Shown piece by piece: positions 1 to 7,828 of a DNA stretch of 10,041 nt. Under the pieces are notes generated by a model. That model had not been told where the DNA came from, made no database searches, and saw only the letters and a program-made list of their open reading frames with translations. Source of the stretch: Prevotella sp. (lineage in GTDB: Bacteria; Bacteroidota; Bacteroidia; Bacteroidales; Bacteroidaceae); the NCBI GenBank assembly GCA_017430675.1, contig JAFRMM010000152.1, forward strand, positions 1-10,041, written 5' to 3'. How positions within the stretch are numbered: the first letter of the stretch is position 1; every line of letters starts with the position of its first letter. The translations under genes were made by a program, and so were the position numbers.

Positions 1-1095
1 ATCGTGGCCGAGCGCTATGCCGAGAAGGCTGAGTGGGCCAAGGGTCATCCCGAGCAGGCCAAGCAACTCGAGGAGTGGTTCAGCGGCAAGGCTCCGAAGA
101 TCGACTGGAGCAAGGTGGAGCAGAAGCCCGGTTGCGCTACACGTAACGCATCGGCCACCGTCCTGGGTCAACTCGCCGAGCAGGTGCCCAACATGATCTG
201 TGCATCCGCCGACCTCTCTAACTCCGACAATACCAACGGCTTCCTGAAGAAAACCAAGGACCTCGTCCGTGGTGACTTCAGCGGTGCCTTCTTCGAGGCC
301 GGTGTGGCTGAACTCACGATGGCATGCTGCTGTATCGGTATGGCCCTGCACGGTGGTGTGATCCCCGCCTGCGGTACCTTCTTCGTGTTCTCCGACTACA
401 TGAAGCCCGCCGTCCGTATGGCAGCCCTCATGGAACTGCCCGTGAAGTTCATCTGGACGCACGACGCCTTCCGCGTCGGTGAGGATGGTCCTACCCACGA
501 GCCCGTGGAGCAGGAGGCACAGATCCGTCTGATGGAGAAACTGAAGAACCACCACGGCAAGAACTCCGTATTGGTTGTCCGTCCTGCTGATGCCGAGGAG
601 ACCACCGTCTGCTGGCGCATGGCTATGGAGAACATCGATACGCCGACGGCACTCATCTTCTCCCGTCAGAACATCGAGATGCTGCCCGAGGGCAATGACT
701 ACAGCCAGGCTACCAAGGGTGCATACGTCGTCGCCGGCTCTGATGAGGACTACGACGTGATCATGCTCGCTTCCGGTTCTGAGGTATCTACCCTCGAGGC
801 CGGTGCCAAGTTGCTCCGTGAGGACGGCGTGAAGGTGCGCATCGTCAGCGTTCCCTCTGAGGGTCTGTTCCGCAGCCAGCCGAAGGAGTATCAGCAGAGC
901 ATCCTGCCCGCTGGAAAGAAGAAGTTCGGTCTGACCGCCGGTCTGCCCGTGAACCTCGAAGGTCTGGTAGGTGCCGACGGTACCGTCTGGGGTCTGGAGA
1001 GTTTCGGCTTCTCTGCTCCTTACAAGGTGCTCGACGAGAAACTGGGCTACACTGGCGAGAATGTCTATAAGCAGGTTAAGAAACTCCTTGCATAA
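1..1095 (+). CDS. tkt: Transketolase, C-terminal part (5' end outside window)
   Basis: Thiamine-diphosphate enzyme of the non-oxidative pentose phosphate pathway that moves two-carbon ketol units between sugar phosphates in the cytoplasm. The frame is open from base 1, so the gene begins upstream; about 364 residues are present of roughly 670 usual for the family. The visible part holds the pyrimidine-binding domain (about bases 130-660) and the C-terminal domain (about 740-1090). Recognisable motifs are ATRNAS near 139, the cofactor-activating Glu in VAELTM (codon at 310), HGG at about 350, GEDGPTHEPVEQ at 478-513, SRQN near 664, and the closing FGFSAP...LGYTGENV segment typical of transketolase ends. 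The GTG at base 4 is not a real start, because it lies in mid-protein. The stop codon shares one base with the start of rpiB (TAATG), indicating a translationally coupled operon. Family assignment is near certain. Confidence 0.96.
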   Translation: MVAERYAEKAEWAKGHPEQAKQLEEWFSGKAPKIDWSKVEQKPGCATRNASATVLGQLAEQVPNMICASADLSNSDNTNGFLKKTKDLVRGDFSGAFFEAGVAELTMACCCIGMALHGGVIPACGTFFVFSDYMKPAVRMAALMELPVKFIWTHDAFRVGEDGPTHEPVEQEAQIRLMEKLKNHHGKNSVLVVRPADAEETTVCWRMAMENIDTPTALIFSRQNIEMLPEGNDYSQATKGAYVVAGSDEDYDVIMLASGSEVSTLEAGAKLLREDGVKVRIVSVPSEGLFRSQPKEYQQSILPAGKKKFGLTAGLPVNLEGLVGADGTVWGLESFGFSAPYKVLDEKLGYTGENVYKQVKKLLA

Positions 1096-1535
1096 TGGAA
1101 GTCAAGACAGTAGGCATAGCCAGCGACCATGCTGGCTTTGCCTTAAAACAGTTCGTCAAGAAGTACCTCGCCGAGAAGGGCTATCCCTATAAGGACTACG
1201 GTACATATACGGAGGACTCCTGCGACTACTCCGACTTCGGTCACGCACTGGCCGAGGGCATCGAGCAGGGCGAGGTTTTCCCAGGTATTGCTATCTGCGG
1301 CAGTGGCGAGGGTATCAACATGACACTCAACAAGCACCAGTCGATCCGTGCCGGTCTCTGCTGGATCCCTGAGATCGCCCACCTGATCCGTCAGCACAAC
1401 AATGCCAACGTGCTGGTGATGCCAGGCCGCTTCATCGATGAAGAGACGGCTCGCGCCATCATGGACGAGTACTTCTCCACCGAGTTCGAGGGCGGACGCC
1501 ATCAGAAACGTATTGATAAGATTCCTTGCAAATAA
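1095..1535 (+). CDS. rpiB: Ribose-5-phosphate isomerase B (RpiB/LacAB family)
   Basis: Interconverts ribulose 5-phosphate and ribose 5-phosphate, supplying a transketolase substrate and ribose for nucleotides. The 146-residue length is normal for RpiB. By comparison with the E. coli enzyme, Asp11-His12 in SDHAG lie at the N-terminal substrate site, Cys68 in CGSGEG is the expected isomerisation base, and His101 in RQHNNANVL is the expected ring-opening residue. The segment GINMTLNKHQSIRAGLCW is also characteristic of the family. The ATG start overlaps the transketolase stop by one base, so no separate ribosome binding site is needed and the two products are probably made together. The gene ends directly at a strong hairpin terminator. 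An allose-6-phosphate isomerase role is possible in the same family, but the transketolase neighbour favours the pentose phosphate role. Confidence 0.95.
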   Translation: MEVKTVGIASDHAGFALKQFVKKYLAEKGYPYKDYGTYTEDSCDYSDFGHALAEGIEQGEVFPGIAICGSGEGINMTLNKHQSIRAGLCWIPEIAHLIRQHNNANVLVMPGRFIDEETARAIMDEYFSTEFEGGRHQKRIDKIPCK

Positions 1536-1564
1536 AAAATCCCTGCCAAGCGGCAGGGATTTTT
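1535..1564. terminator. Bidirectional Rho-independent terminator between rpiB and the convergent lipoprotein gene
   Basis: A perfect 13-bp stem (1535-1547 with 1552-1564) has the GC-rich core TCCCTGCC/GGCAGGGA and a four-base loop AAGC. The stem is flanked by A residues on the left and T residues on the right, so either strand yields a hairpin followed by a U-run. It begins on the last base of the rpiB stop codon and ends one base before the stop codon of the opposite gene, so one structure can end both transcripts. Confidence 0.93.
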
Positions 1565-1565
1565 A

Positions 1566-2090
1566 TTATTCTACATTGAAATTATTCACCCACTCCCTTA
1601 GCGGTTCCACCGCCTCGGCATGGTTGGGCGCATATCGCAGCATCACGGTCACGATTCGCGTGGTGTCGTCGTCGATCACCTTTCCATAATAGTCCCAGTT
1701 CTCATCCGAACCTGTCTGGATGCTATAGTTGTCCCCCACATCCACCAGGTCAGCCCCCATGCCCATCATCTGCTGACCGGCACTGTAATTCATGCCATTC
1801 AGGGAATCAACGATGATGGAGATGGAGATGTCGTCGGCGATGAAGATCTCCTGAGAGTCCTCTGTCGGCAATGACTGGTGATAGAGGAACGACGGATAGT
1901 TGATGTCCATACCCAGTTTGTCGCTATGATATCTCATCAGTTCCCACTTGCCCATCTTGATGGTCATGCTGTCATCGCTCGTCAGTTCTGAGACATACGA
2001 CTTCGCCTGCTGTCTGCCTCCGCAACCGCATACCAGCATTCCTGTCATAAAGGCAAATACCACTATCCGTATGATCTTCAAGCCTGTCAT
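1566..2090 (-). CDS. Small predicted lipoprotein of unknown function
   Basis: I do not recognise the family. From the chosen ATG (complement of 2088-2090) the protein is 174 residues. It has a positively charged start (Lys, Arg), a hydrophobic stretch (about residues 7-21) and a lipobox-like V-C-G-C ending at Cys23, so it should be lipidated and envelope-anchored. The residues after the cysteine (GGRQQAKS) lack the acidic run associated with surface export of Bacteroidota lipoproteins, so a periplasm-facing position is the better guess. The rest is a soluble alternating strand/helix domain without obvious catalytic motifs; its size and layout loosely recall PsbP/DcrB-like folds, which is only an impression. 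A TTG three codons upstream could extend the frame, but it forms part of the -7 promoter box, and an in-frame stop lies just beyond, so ATG 2090 is preferred. It is convergent with rpiB and downstream of tilS with its own promoter. Confidence 0.8.
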   Translation of the reverse strand: MTGLKIIRIVVFAFMTGMLVCGCGGRQQAKSYVSELTSDDSMTIKMGKWELMRYHSDKLGMDINYPSFLYHQSLPTEDSQEIFIADDISISIIVDSLNGMNYSAGQQMMGMGADLVDVGDNYSIQTGSDENWDYYGKVIDDDTTRIVTVMLRYAPNHAEAVEPLREWVNNFNVE

Positions 2091-2096
2091 GCGCTG

Positions 2097-2128
2097 CAAA
2101 GGTAAGCATTATTTCTCTAATAACCAAA
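2097..2128 (-). promoter_or_regulatory. Bacteroidota-type promoter of the lipoprotein gene
   Basis: On the minus strand a -33 TTTG (2128-2125) is followed after 20 bases by TACCTTTG (2104-2097), matching the TAnnTTTG -7 consensus of Bacteroidota primary-sigma promoters in sequence and spacing. It overlaps the last codons of tilS and the short gap after it. Only six bases separate the -7 box from the ATG at 2090. Confidence 0.85.
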
Positions 2129-3440
2129 CAATTCGCAAAATAGTAGCAGTTTGCTCCGTGACCCTGTAGCGGTGATCGCTCCTGAGACCTACGAGCCAGA
2201 TGATCTGTCCGTCGCCATCCGTCACTACCAGTTGGCGTCGTTTGTCGATGAGCGACAGTTTGCTGTCCGTCAGGAAATCACTGACTAACCGATGACCCTC
2301 CATGCCGTAAGGACAGAAACGGTCACCAGTCTCCACCGGGCGCACGGTGAGTGGGAATCGTACGGTGTCTGCATCCAACGTGACAGTATCAGAGGCTTTC
2401 GAGATACTGACCTCGTTTGTCACTGTGACATCAAAACAGGTCTTTTCATCGTAACGGTATCGGCCCGTCTCTGGTATTTTCATCGTTTTCATCGGTGCCT
2501 TAAGAGGGACAAGGATGAGTTTCTCACGATCGATGACCAGCGTATGGGTGGAGGAGTGGAACTCCCTACCCGACTCTCCATGAAGACGGGCAAAGGCCTG
2601 TGATGTCTGGGCGGCATTGAAACCGTACGGTGCCAGCCACTCATGGAGGAAGAGTTCGGGCGACGGTTGTCTGATGAGCGAAGGGATGGACACCGTCTGT
2701 GGAAATCCGTCATGACCGCATTGTATGATCTCCGTTTTCCGTGCTGCGAGGGATTCGTCAAGCACCTTCTCCGCCTCACACAGATATTGGGCTGTCTTGG
2801 CGATATTCTCTGAAACCTTGGGATTGATCTCCTTCAGAAGCGGCAGGATCCGGAGGCGGATCTTGTTACGCACCACATCATCAACAAGGTTCGTTGAGTC
2901 CGTGACGTAATCCTGTCCGATGGAATGGAGATATTGTTCTATCTCCTCACGGCTGACACAGAGCAGCGGACGGACGATGTGGCCATTCTTCGGACGGATG
3001 CCCGTCAGCCCATGGATACCACTGCCACGCATCAGGTTCATCAACAGCGTCTCTACGGCATCATCCCGATGATGGGCCACGCAGACGGCAGCAGCACCGA
3101 TATCCTGACAGAGTTGACGGAAATAGCCATAGCGCAGGTCGCGGGCTGCCATCTCAATGCTTACTTGATGTAATGATGCGTATTCCTTTGTATCAAAATG
3201 GATTACGTGGAATGGTATGTCCAGCCTTTCACAGAGGGCTCTTGCAAAGTTCTCATCTCTGTCACTCTCCTCGCCCCGCAGGTGAAAGTTGCAATGGGCA
3301 GCCTCTATCCGATAGCCCAACTGTTGCAAAATCAACAGGAGCGTCACGCTGTCAGCCCCACCGCTCAGAGCCACGATATACAGAGCGTCGTGGGACAGGA
3401 TCTGATGCTTCGCGATGAAATCGGATACTTTATTCAACAT
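2109..3440 (-). CDS. tilS: tRNA(Ile)-lysidine synthase TilS
   Basis: ATP-dependent enzyme that attaches lysine to C34 of the tRNA-Ile carrying a CAU anticodon, changing both codon reading (AUA) and aminoacylation identity; it is essential in most bacteria that have it. The protein is 443 residues, a full-length multidomain TilS. The N-terminal PP-loop ATP pyrophosphatase domain shows SGGADS at residues 26-31, CNFHLRGEESDRDE at 50-63, HHRDDAVET at 123-131 and RGSGIHGLTG at 138-147. The C-terminal substrate-binding domain (about 360-440) has GDRF.P.GM.G, SDFL.D.K and WLVGLR.D.R. The ATG start lies inside the 3' end of the upstream rlmI-like gene (11-base overlap), so it is very probably co-transcribed and translationally coupled with that gene. 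Its last codons carry the -33 box of the following lipoprotein promoter. Confidence 0.96.
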   Translation of the reverse strand: MLNKVSDFIAKHQILSHDALYIVALSGGADSVTLLLILQQLGYRIEAAHCNFHLRGEESDRDENFARALCERLDIPFHVIHFDTKEYASLHQVSIEMAARDLRYGYFRQLCQDIGAAAVCVAHHRDDAVETLLMNLMRGSGIHGLTGIRPKNGHIVRPLLCVSREEIEQYLHSIGQDYVTDSTNLVDDVVRNKIRLRILPLLKEINPKVSENIAKTAQYLCEAEKVLDESLAARKTEIIQCGHDGFPQTVSIPSLIRQPSPELFLHEWLAPYGFNAAQTSQAFARLHGESGREFHSSTHTLVIDREKLILVPLKAPMKTMKIPETGRYRYDEKTCFDVTVTNEVSISKASDTVTLDADTVRFPLTVRPVETGDRFCPYGMEGHRLVSDFLTDSKLSLIDKRRQLVVTDGDGQIIWLVGLRSDHRYRVTEQTATILRIVWLLEK

Positions 3441-4611
3441 AGAGCACCAGTCCTTTCAGGTATTCGCCCTCAGGATGATAGATATTGATGGGATGGTCTG
3501 CCGGCTGGTGCAACTGATGCAGGATGCGCACTTTTCTTCCTGCCAAGGCGGCTGCCGTAAAGACGGCATTGCGGAAGTTGTCCTTCGTCACAACCTGCGA
3601 GCAACTGAACGTGAAGAGGATGCCGCCCGGCTGGATCTTCTGAAGAGCCTTGTTGTTCAGGCGGGTATAGCCCTTGAGTGCATTGTGGAGGGCCCCACGG
3701 TGCTTGGCAAAGGCGGGCGGGTCAAGGATAATCAGGTCGTACTGGTCGCCAGCCTCTTCGAGATACTTGAAGGCATCCTCGCAGAAAGCCTGATGACGGC
3801 TGTCGCCAGGGAAATTCAGTTCTACATTACGGTTGGTGAGTTCGATGGCCTTGGCACTGCTATCGACGGAATGGACGAGTTGCGCCCCACCCCGCATGGC
3901 ATAGAAAGAGAAGCCACCCGTATAGCAGAACATGTTCAGCACGCGTTTGTCCTTGGCGAATTTCTCCAGCAGGGAACGGTTCTCCCGCTGATCGACGAAG
4001 AAGCCTGTCTTCTGACCACGGAGCCAATCGACATAGAACCTCAGACCGTTCTCAATGGCGATGTTATCCTCGCTTCCACCGTAGATAAAACCGTTCTCCT
4101 GTCCCAGATCAGCCTTGTATGGCAGGGTCGTCTCGCTCTTGTAATAGACATTCTCAAGCCGGGAGCCCATCACTGTCATCAACTGACGGGCAATGTCCAT
4201 GCGGCAGACATGCATCCCGACACTGTGGGCCTGCATGACGGCCGTCTTGCCATAGACATCAATGACGAGGCCGGGCAACAGGTCGCCCTCGCCGTGCACC
4301 AGACGGTAGGTGTTGTTGTCAGGGTTGTCGGCAATACCGATGGATTGGCGCATCTTCAAGGCCGAGGTCAGACGTGCCTGCCAGAAAGCATCGTCAATGG
4401 GCACATCACGGAAAGAGAGCACACGCACGGCTATAGAGCCGATCTGATAGTGCCCTGTCGCGATGAAATCGCCAGAACTGGTGAGGACCTTCACGACCTC
4501 GCCTTCCCCGATGCCCTCATCTGCATGCTGGATGGCACCAGAGAACACCCAAGGATGGAACCGGAGCAGACTGTCCTCCTTACCTCGTTTCAGATAGACT
4601 TGTTTCATCAT
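3430..4611 (-). CDS. rlmI: RlmI-like class I SAM-dependent 23S rRNA (cytosine-C5) methyltransferase
   Basis: Predicted to methylate a cytosine of 23S rRNA (C1962 for E. coli RlmI) using S-adenosylmethionine. The 393 residues match the family length. An N-terminal PUA-like RNA-binding region (about 1-75, with HPWVFSGAI) is followed by a central domain with FVDQREN at about 206-211. The Rossmann-fold methyltransferase domain has motif I VLNMFCYTGG at 224-233, motif IV DPPAF at 297-301, and SCS at 336-338 with Cys337 as the likely catalytic nucleophile. Two adjacent ATG codons (4611 and 4608) could serve as start. The start overlaps the 3' end of the exonuclease gene by about 32 bases and the stop overlaps the tilS start by 11, showing a compact operon. 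The exact target nucleotide in this organism is inferred from the family. Confidence 0.92.
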   Translation of the reverse strand: MMKQVYLKRGKEDSLLRFHPWVFSGAIQHADEGIGEGEVVKVLTSSGDFIATGHYQIGSIAVRVLSFRDVPIDDAFWQARLTSALKMRQSIGIADNPDNNTYRLVHGEGDLLPGLVIDVYGKTAVMQAHSVGMHVCRMDIARQLMTVMGSRLENVYYKSETTLPYKADLGQENGFIYGGSEDNIAIENGLRFYVDWLRGQKTGFFVDQRENRSLLEKFAKDKRVLNMFCYTGGFSFYAMRGGAQLVHSVDSSAKAIELTNRNVELNFPGDSRHQAFCEDAFKYLEEAGDQYDLIILDPPAFAKHRGALHNALKGYTRLNNKALQKIQPGGILFTFSCSQVVTKDNFRNAVFTAAALAGRKVRILHQLHQPADHPINIYHPEGEYLKGLVLYVE

Positions 4612-5245
4612 TCTCTGTTATTATTTCGGGAACCCTCACGACCAACTCATAATCATGCGTCGTCTTTAGCCGCAATACCTCCTGATAGATACGGACACAG
4701 GCCCAGGCATCAATGGCAGCATAAACCTTCTGGCTGTCCTTCAGGATGTCACGCTCCCAGTTGGAAAGGCGGTCGTTCTTGCTGATCCGTTCATTAAAGA
4801 GGTTCGCATAGATCTTCACAAGACTCTGGTCTTCAATGCCTATTTCCTTCACCATGTCCTGCAGATCGATGAATGTGCCGGTATCAAAGGCTCCGAGTTG
4901 GTGCAGGGACAGCAGGTCGTTGTTCCATGCCAGTCCGACTTTCGTCACGGTCGTGTCGCCCAACAGCCGCCTTACTGCCGGGCACATGCCCAATTGATTC
5001 AGACGGAAAAGGAAGCATTCCTTGTTGGTGGCCACTTGCAGGAGCGCACATTTATAATGCTTGCCTTTCTCGAACGCAGGACGCGTCTCCGTATCAAAGC
5101 CGAGAACAGGCTGCGACAGCAGATAATTGACGGCTCTCTCTGCTTCCTGGTCGGTGTATATGACGATTATCTTCCCGTAGAATATGACCCTTTTCAGGTT
5201 GCCAATAATGGCTTTGTCGAACTTATTATAAATTAACTTTCCCAT
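4580..5245 (-). CDS. DEDDy-family 3'-5' exonuclease domain protein
   Basis: A single-domain RNase D/WRN-exonuclease-like nuclease expected to remove nucleotides from RNA or DNA 3' ends with two metal ions. Counting from the ATG at 5245 (221 residues), the acidic residues are Asp51 and Glu53 in GFDTET (Exo I), Asp110 in LAWNND (Exo II), and Tyr175/Asp179 in YAAIDAWA (Exo III, YxxxD), all intact. No HRDC domain is present, so it is not a full RNase D. The ATG at 5245 is preferred over a TTG at 5257, because that TTG is part of the TAATTTTG -7 promoter box. It is first in an operon with the rRNA methyltransferase and tilS, so the company suggests work on RNA, though the substrate cannot be read from the sequence. 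Confidence 0.9.
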   Translation of the reverse strand: MGKLIYNKFDKAIIGNLKRVIFYGKIIVIYTDQEAERAVNYLLSQPVLGFDTETRPAFEKGKHYKCALLQVATNKECFLFRLNQLGMCPAVRRLLGDTTVTKVGLAWNNDLLSLHQLGAFDTGTFIDLQDMVKEIGIEDQSLVKIYANLFNERISKNDRLSNWERDILKDSQKVYAAIDAWACVRIYQEVLRLKTTHDYELVVRVPEIITENDETSLSETR

Positions 5246-5254
5246 TTCTTGGTG

Positions 5255-5262
5255 CAAAATTA
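5255..5262 (-). promoter_or_regulatory. -7 box of the exonuclease-rlmI-tilS operon promoter
   Basis: The minus strand reads TAATTTTG at 5262-5255, an exact match to TAnnTTTG, nine bases before the ATG at 5245. A T-rich run lies just upstream. I see no convincing TTTG at the usual -33 distance, so the promoter may be weaker or depend on the A/T tract. It lies back to back with the ftsK promoter. Confidence 0.65.
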
Positions 5263-5282
5263 CAAAAAAAACAGGATTTTAT

Positions 5283-5313
5283 GTTGAATTCTGACTTTTT
5301 TCGACTACTTTTG
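5283..5313 (+). promoter_or_regulatory. Bacteroidota-type promoter of ftsK
   Basis: The plus strand shows TACTTTTG at 5306-5313 (TAnnTTTG) with GTTG at 5283-5286, 19 bases upstream, as the -33 element. Transcription would start near 5318-5321, giving a leader of about 20 bases before the ATG at 5341. This placement decides the ftsK start, because the upstream ATG at 5281 lies in front of the promoter. Confidence 0.8.
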
Positions 5314-5340
5314 CATCAAATTTGTGTAAACAGACTGAAT

Positions 5341-7803
5341 ATGGCCAAAAAAAGAAACGATAAAAGGGTAAAAAACAGTTCAGGACGTTCTGGCTTCCTG
5401 GGCATCAAACATATATTCCAGGATGAACGGTTGAGTTTTACATTAGGCATCCTGCTTGTCATCGTCGCTATCTATCTGACACTGGCATTTGTCTCCTATT
5501 TCACGACAGGAGCAGCAGACCAGAGCCTGATTGAGGATCCGCGTGAGGGCGAGATGCTGAACCAGAACCATGAATTCGCCAATACCTGTGGCAGCATCGG
5601 CGCCTACGCCTCCTGGTATTTCATCAAGCGCTGTTTCGGACTGCCCGCCTTCCTCATCCCGTTATTCATTCTGTTATTAGGCATCCATCTGATACGTGCC
5701 TACAGGGTGAACCTGCTAAAGTGGTTTCTGGCATTGATGATCCTGATGGTCTGGGCATCCATTACACTGGCTAAGTTCCTCTCTCCATTCCTTACCGATA
5801 CCTGCTACAATCCTGGTGGAGACCACGGGCTCTTCGTGTGCCAGTATATTGAGAATCTGGTAGGGGTGCCAGGACTGACGGCCGTCTTAGGTCTGACGGC
5901 TATTATCTTCCTGACATACGTCAGTGCAGAGACTATTTTCTTTATCCGTAAGTTATTGAACCCGACCAAGTTTCTCAATAAGGTTAAATTTAAGATCACG
6001 AATAATGACCCCAACGAGACACCCGACTCTTATATGAATCAGATAGAGCCAGATGACGATCCAGAGTACTTCGATGATCCAGCCACTCAGACGGTGGAAT
6101 TCAAGGATGACGGAGAGACTGTCGTCACGGATAAAGGCTATAAGGATGAAGATGTGCCCGTTGAGAAGCCAAAGAAGACGGTCAAGCCCCCGAAAGACGA
6201 CGAGGTAGGCATGGAGATAGAGGTGGCAGACTCAGAAGAGAAGGCTGACGTGAAGACGCTGGCCGACATGAGCGATCTGGAGCCATACGACCCCAAGCGC
6301 GACCTGGAGAACTACCGCTACCCGACCCTCGACCTACTGAAGAGGTATGAAGACGACGGTAAGCCTTATATCGACATGGCGGAGCAGACGGCCAACAAGA
6401 ACCGTATTGTCGAGGTGTTGCGCACTTTCGGCGTGGAGATATCGAGCATCAAAGCCACTGTAGGTCCCACCATTACGCTCTATGAGATCACGCTGGCGCC
6501 GGGTGTACGCATCTCGAAGGTCCGTTCGCTCGAGGATGATATCGCCCTGAGCCTTTCCGCGCTGGGCATCCGAATCATTGCCCCCATCCCTGGCAAGGGA
6601 ACGATAGGTATCGAGGTTCCGAATGCCAAGCCCTCGATCGTGTCGATGGAATCGATCCTTAACTCCAAGAAATTCCAGGAGTCACAGATGGAACTGCCCT
6701 GTGCCGTTGGTAAGACGATCACCAACGAGGTGTTCATGTTCGACTTGGCCAAGGCGCCTCACCTGCTCGTGGCAGGTGCCACGGGTCAGGGAAAATCCGT
6801 CGGTCTGAACGCCATTGTCACCTCTTTATTATATAAGAAGCATCCTGCCGAGTTGAAGATCGTGCTCGTGGATCCGAAAAAGGTGGAGTTCTCCATCTAT
6901 AATCCGCTGATCAACCACTTCCTCGCCAAAGTGCCTGACGAGGATGCCGATCCCATCATCACCGACGTGACGAAGGTGGTACGCACGCTGAACTCGCTCT
7001 GTAAGTTGATGGACACCCGTTATAACCTGCTGAAGGATGTTGGTGCGCGTAATATCAAGGAATACAACAAGAAGTTCATCGACCGTAAGATACCACCTCT
7101 CGGTGGACATGGCTATATGCCGTATATCGTGGTGATCATCGATGAATTCGGTGATCTGATCATGACGGCTGGCAAGGAGATAGAACTGCCCATCGCCCGT
7201 ATTGCCCAGTTGGCACGTGCCGTGGGTATCCACATGGTGATTGCCACCCAGCGTCCTACCACTACGATCATCACTGGTAATATCAAGGCCAACTTCCCCG
7301 CCCGTATCGCCTTCAAGGTGAGTGCAGGTATTGACTCGAAGACCATCCTCGACCGCACGGGAGCACAACAACTCATCGGCCGTGGTGACATGCTCTTCCT
7401 CAATGGTGCTGAGCCCGTACGTGTTCAGTGTGCCTTTGTAGATACGCCAGAGGTGGAGAGGATCAACGAATTCATCGCCGATCAGCAGAGTTATGGCGAG
7501 CCGTTTGAACTGCCAGAGCCCGATATGCCTGAGGCAGATATGGGTGACGGCAGCGGTAAGGATGTGGATATGGCCCACCTTGATCCCCTCTTTGAGGATG
7601 CAGCCCGTCTGATCGTGCGTGAGCAGAGCGGCTCCACCTCCCTCATCCAGCGTAAGTTCGCCATCGGCTACAACCGTGCCGGCCGTCTGATGGACCAGTT
7701 GGAGAAGGCGGGTGTCGTGGGCGCCGCCATGGGATCGAAGCCACGTGAGGTGATGATCCAGGACGAGGTGAGCCTGAACAACCTGCTCAGCAGTTTCAGA
7801 TGA
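5341..7803 (+). CDS. ftsK: DNA translocase FtsK/SpoIIIE family
   Basis: Septum-anchored, ATP-driven pump that moves the chromosome terminus during division and activates XerCD recombination at dif. From ATG 5341 the protein has 820 residues. The basic N-terminus is followed by about four membrane segments (roughly residues 33-54, 99-118, 126-148, 176-200) and a charged, acidic linker (about 215-320) much shorter than in E. coli. The motor domain has Walker A GATGQGKS at 479-486, Walker B ending in IIDE at 599-602, and later QRPTT, ITG.IKANFPARIAF and IGRGDMLF. The C-terminal winged-helix gamma domain (about 748-815, DPLFEDA...QRKFAIGYNRAGR) is the DNA-sequence-reading and XerD-contacting part. 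All parts of a functional FtsK are present. It leads an operon with lolA and the DUF5687 gene and is divergent from the exonuclease operon. The upstream ATG at 5281 is rejected because the promoter lies after it. Confidence 0.96.
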   Translation: MAKKRNDKRVKNSSGRSGFLGIKHIFQDERLSFTLGILLVIVAIYLTLAFVSYFTTGAADQSLIEDPREGEMLNQNHEFANTCGSIGAYASWYFIKRCFGLPAFLIPLFILLLGIHLIRAYRVNLLKWFLALMILMVWASITLAKFLSPFLTDTCYNPGGDHGLFVCQYIENLVGVPGLTAVLGLTAIIFLTYVSAETIFFIRKLLNPTKFLNKVKFKITNNDPNETPDSYMNQIEPDDDPEYFDDPATQTVEFKDDGETVVTDKGYKDEDVPVEKPKKTVKPPKDDEVGMEIEVADSEEKADVKTLADMSDLEPYDPKRDLENYRYPTLDLLKRYEDDGKPYIDMAEQTANKNRIVEVLRTFGVEISSIKATVGPTITLYEITLAPGVRISKVRSLEDDIALSLSALGIRIIAPIPGKGTIGIEVPNAKPSIVSMESILNSKKFQESQMELPCAVGKTITNEVFMFDLAKAPHLLVAGATGQGKSVGLNAIVTSLLYKKHPAELKIVLVDPKKVEFSIYNPLINHFLAKVPDEDADPIITDVTKVVRTLNSLCKLMDTRYNLLKDVGARNIKEYNKKFIDRKIPPLGGHGYMPYIVVIIDEFGDLIMTAGKEIELPIARIAQLARAVGIHMVIATQRPTTTIITGNIKANFPARIAFKVSAGIDSKTILDRTGAQQLIGRGDMLFLNGAEPVRVQCAFVDTPEVERINEFIADQQSYGEPFELPEPDMPEADMGDGSGKDVDMAHLDPLFEDAARLIVREQSGSTSLIQRKFAIGYNRAGRLMDQLEKAGVVGAAMGSKPREVMIQDEVSLNNLLSSFR

Positions 7804-7828
7804 TTGACCATTGATGATAAGAAAAGAT

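Noticed and set aside
4..6. GTG at base 4 as the start of a short transketolase-like protein
   Set aside because: The upstream frame is open to the window edge and the protein begins in mid-domain relative to transketolase, so the gene is simply cut by the window.
2091..2099. TTG start for the lipoprotein gene at 2099
   Set aside because: This TTG is part of the -7 promoter box, so it would not be transcribed; ATG 2090 gives a normal signal peptide.
3415..4785. Long open frame on the plus strand (456 codons) opposite the rlmI-like and tilS genes
   Set aside because: It lies antisense to clearly identified genes and spans their junctions. The translation is rich in His, Val and Leu without domain structure. 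It is a by-product of codon usage on the coding strand.
5246..5257. TTG start for the exonuclease at 5257
   Set aside because: It coincides with the TTTG of the -7 box; ATG 5245 gives a full-length protein.
5281..5340. N-terminal extension of FtsK from the ATG at 5281
   Set aside because: The TTTG-type promoter at 5283-5313 lies after this ATG, and the added residues are unlike a FtsK N-terminus; ATG 5341 fits better.
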